DNA of 31,381 nt from a virus, in IMG/VR virus record IMGVR_UViG_3300037225_000497, positions 1-31,381 of that record; one strand, 5' to 3'. Of this stretch, positions 30,466-31,381 are shown in pieces. How positions within the stretch are numbered: the first letter of the stretch is position 1; each line of letters opens with the position of its first letter. Position numbers and translations under genes: made by a program. The notes under the pieces are model-generated. The model worked only from the letters and a program-made list of their open reading frames with translations. It had not been told where the DNA came from and ran no database searches.

Positions 30466-30960
30466 ATGGCGCTTGCCGAGGGGTGGTTCGACGCGGCCTG
30501 CGAGCCGGTCAATCCGGGCGGGCATATCGGGTGGGGCTGTCTGTTGAAGCTGGACGGGCAGCCAGTGTGGAGCATGAGCGGCTACGTTCCGGCGTCACCG
30601 GAGACTTCAAACAACGTCGGTGAGTACACGGCGGCGCTCAAACTGCTGCGCGAGATCGGACGGCGTCAGCGGGCGGGCCTGCGGGGGCCGGTCATCATCC
30701 GGGGGGATTCAAAGCTGGTCATCATGCAGCTCAAGCGAAAGTGGAAAGTCCACGGAGGGCTGTACGTGCCGATCCATCAGCAGGCCGTAGCCGCCCTTGC
30801 CGTCGTGTGGGAGCTGGCAGGAGGCTGCGTGCAGCTCGAGTGGATAGGGCGTGATTTCAATGGGGAATGTGACGTGCTTTCAAAGAGTGAACTTCACCGG
30901 CGCGGCATCGTGTTTCGGCTGCAACCAGAGGCTCCGCCAAGAGAGGAGGCGCGAGCATGA
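30466..30960 (+). CDS. rnhA: Ribonuclease H (RNase HI fold)
   Basis: 164 residues with the four acidic catalytic sites of RNase HI-like enzymes: Asp9 (WFDAACEP), Glu53 (NNVGEYTAAL), Asp81 (IIRGDSKLVI) and Asp136 (NGECDVLSKSEL). It cuts RNA in RNA-DNA hybrids, removing replication primers. The short loop pattern N-N-x-G-E-Y and I-x-G-D-S-x-L-V resembles the compact, RnhA-like group without a basic protrusion. GAGGGGGG precedes the start, and the stop overlaps the following ATG. Fits with DnaB upstream in a replication module. Confidence 0.88.
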   Translation: MALAEGWFDAACEPVNPGGHIGWGCLLKLDGQPVWSMSGYVPASPETSNNVGEYTAALKLLREIGRRQRAGLRGPVIIRGDSKLVIMQLKRKWKVHGGLYVPIHQQAVAALAVVWELAGGCVQLEWIGRDFNGECDVLSKSELHRRGIVFRLQPEAPPREEARA

Positions 30961-31343
30961 GAACTATCACGGAATTTATGGACTGGTGTGATGGCGCGGA
31001 GGAACAGTTCGGTGACGTGACCCTCCCAATTGGTCAAATGTTCCTCCGCTACGTGCTGACGCTGGTCGGCTATGAAGGGGAAGACCTCGCCTGTAGCACG
31101 GAGGGCGAGGGATCTCTCATCATTCGCTTTACTCCGGACACGGTGCTCAAGGTACGGGTTTCTGAAAACGGGCCGGAGGGCAGCGCCGAAGGGTTGGATG
31201 TGTTCGGATTGAGGCGGATAGCATCGGGGCTTTGGCAGTTATTCCCGTCCATGAATCTTCCCGGCCTGGTTCATGCCTGGGCGCTGATCTACAACGTGCC
31301 GGAGCCGGCGCCCTGGGGCAAGAGAATCATTATCGTGGGATGA
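30957..31343 (+). CDS. 128-residue protein of unknown function
   Basis: Start overlaps the RNase H stop (ATGA). Mixed alpha/beta with conserved-looking pieces ITEFMDWCDGAEE, LRYVLTLVGYEGEDLACS, LIIRFTPDTVLKVRVSENGPEG, and WALIYNVPEPAPWGKR. No catalytic or metal pattern, signal peptide or membrane helix is evident, and I do not recognise the family. Its place in the RNase H transcription unit suggests a replication- or nucleotide-related role at most by context. Confidence 0.6.
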   Translation: MRTITEFMDWCDGAEEQFGDVTLPIGQMFLRYVLTLVGYEGEDLACSTEGEGSLIIRFTPDTVLKVRVSENGPEGSAEGLDVFGLRRIASGLWQLFPSMNLPGLVHAWALIYNVPEPAPWGKRIIIVG

Positions 31344-31345
31344 GG

Positions 31346-31381
31346 GCGGCGGACCGCCGCAGGAAGCGAGGGGGGAATGAA
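31346..31381 (+). other. Hairpin and start of the next gene
   Basis: GCGGCGG-A-CCGCCGC (31346-31360) is a near-perfect inverted repeat a few bases after the preceding stop. GAGGGGGG follows and an ATG at 31378 opens a gene that leaves the window after one codon. Same layout as the other gaps. Confidence 0.45.

Noticed and set aside
29219-30466. Minus-strand frame of 415 residues across dnaB and the next gene
   Set aside because: It spans two plus-strand genes including the conserved DnaB core, and its product shows no domain. A chance frame in GC-rich sequence.
1-31381. tRNA genes, integrase, attachment sites, insertion sequences
   Set aside because: No cloverleaf-like GGTTCGA-type arm with matching acceptor stem, no tyrosine or serine recombinase motifs, and no terminal inverted repeats around a transposase were found by reading; a tRNAscan search could still reveal a divergent tRNA.

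Overview
This window is a stretch of a tailed double-stranded DNA phage or prophage. Almost every gene reads rightward, and neighbours are packed with 4-nt start/stop overlaps or short gaps. The DNA is GC-rich. The left end enters in the middle of a tape-measure gene, and the right end stops at the first codon of another gene. The tail genes follow the order tape measure, DUF2460-like, DUF2163-like, NlpC/P60 peptidase, host-specificity hub. This is the order of the Rhodobacter gene transfer agent and of many long-tailed siphoviruses, so a siphovirus is the likely particle. Two small secreted proteins carry putative-Ig and fibronectin III folds that resemble proteins common in Acidobacteriota. 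I take that as a weak pointer to the host, not as proof.

Layout: (1) 1-11202 is the tail module. It is interrupted by two free-standing homing-type endonucleases: a GIY-YIG gene between the hub-like DUF2163 gene and the peptidase gene, and an antisense HNH gene between the host-specificity gene and the fibre gene. The fibre has two collagen-like Gly-X-Y blocks around a beta-sandwich domain that seems to recur inside the host-specificity protein. A GT2 glycosyltransferase with a TPR-like tail follows and may modify the fibre. (2) 12478-16408 is a probable lysis and membrane module: a membrane-anchored coiled coil, a two-TM holin candidate, a DUF5675 protein, a second coiled-coil membrane protein, three small proteins, and two secreted Ig/Fn3-like proteins. 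(3) 16409-16753 is an AT-richer regulatory gap with a perfect 8-2-8 palindrome. (4) 16754-22444 is an accessory block built around a Ycf46-like AAA+ ATPase whose Walker B motif comes before its Walker A motif. With it are a cysteine-cluster (YkgJ-like) protein, a CPCGSG mini-protein, and DUF1257-, DUF2786-, DUF2997-, DUF3150- and SWIM-finger-like proteins. (5) 22445-26271 starts with a promoter/operator and a ribbon-helix-helix regulator, then a probable recombination pair (possible annealing protein plus PD-(D/E)XK nuclease) and a coiled-coil protein. (6) 26283-31381 holds small genes and then replication genes: a winged-helix initiator/loader, a helicase-loader-like protein, DnaB helicase, an unknown protein and RNase H.

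The most interesting parts are the permuted AAA+ ATPase and its gene neighbourhood, which I propose as a candidate multi-protein system of unknown function. Next are two intergenic elements (17191-17277 and 17500-17599) that share sequence and show compensatory changes in two hairpins each, as expected for a structured RNA or leader. Most longer gaps in blocks 4-6 carry a GC-rich hairpin just upstream of a G-rich Shine-Dalgarno sequence. No tRNA, rRNA, CRISPR array, insertion sequence, integrase or attachment site was seen.
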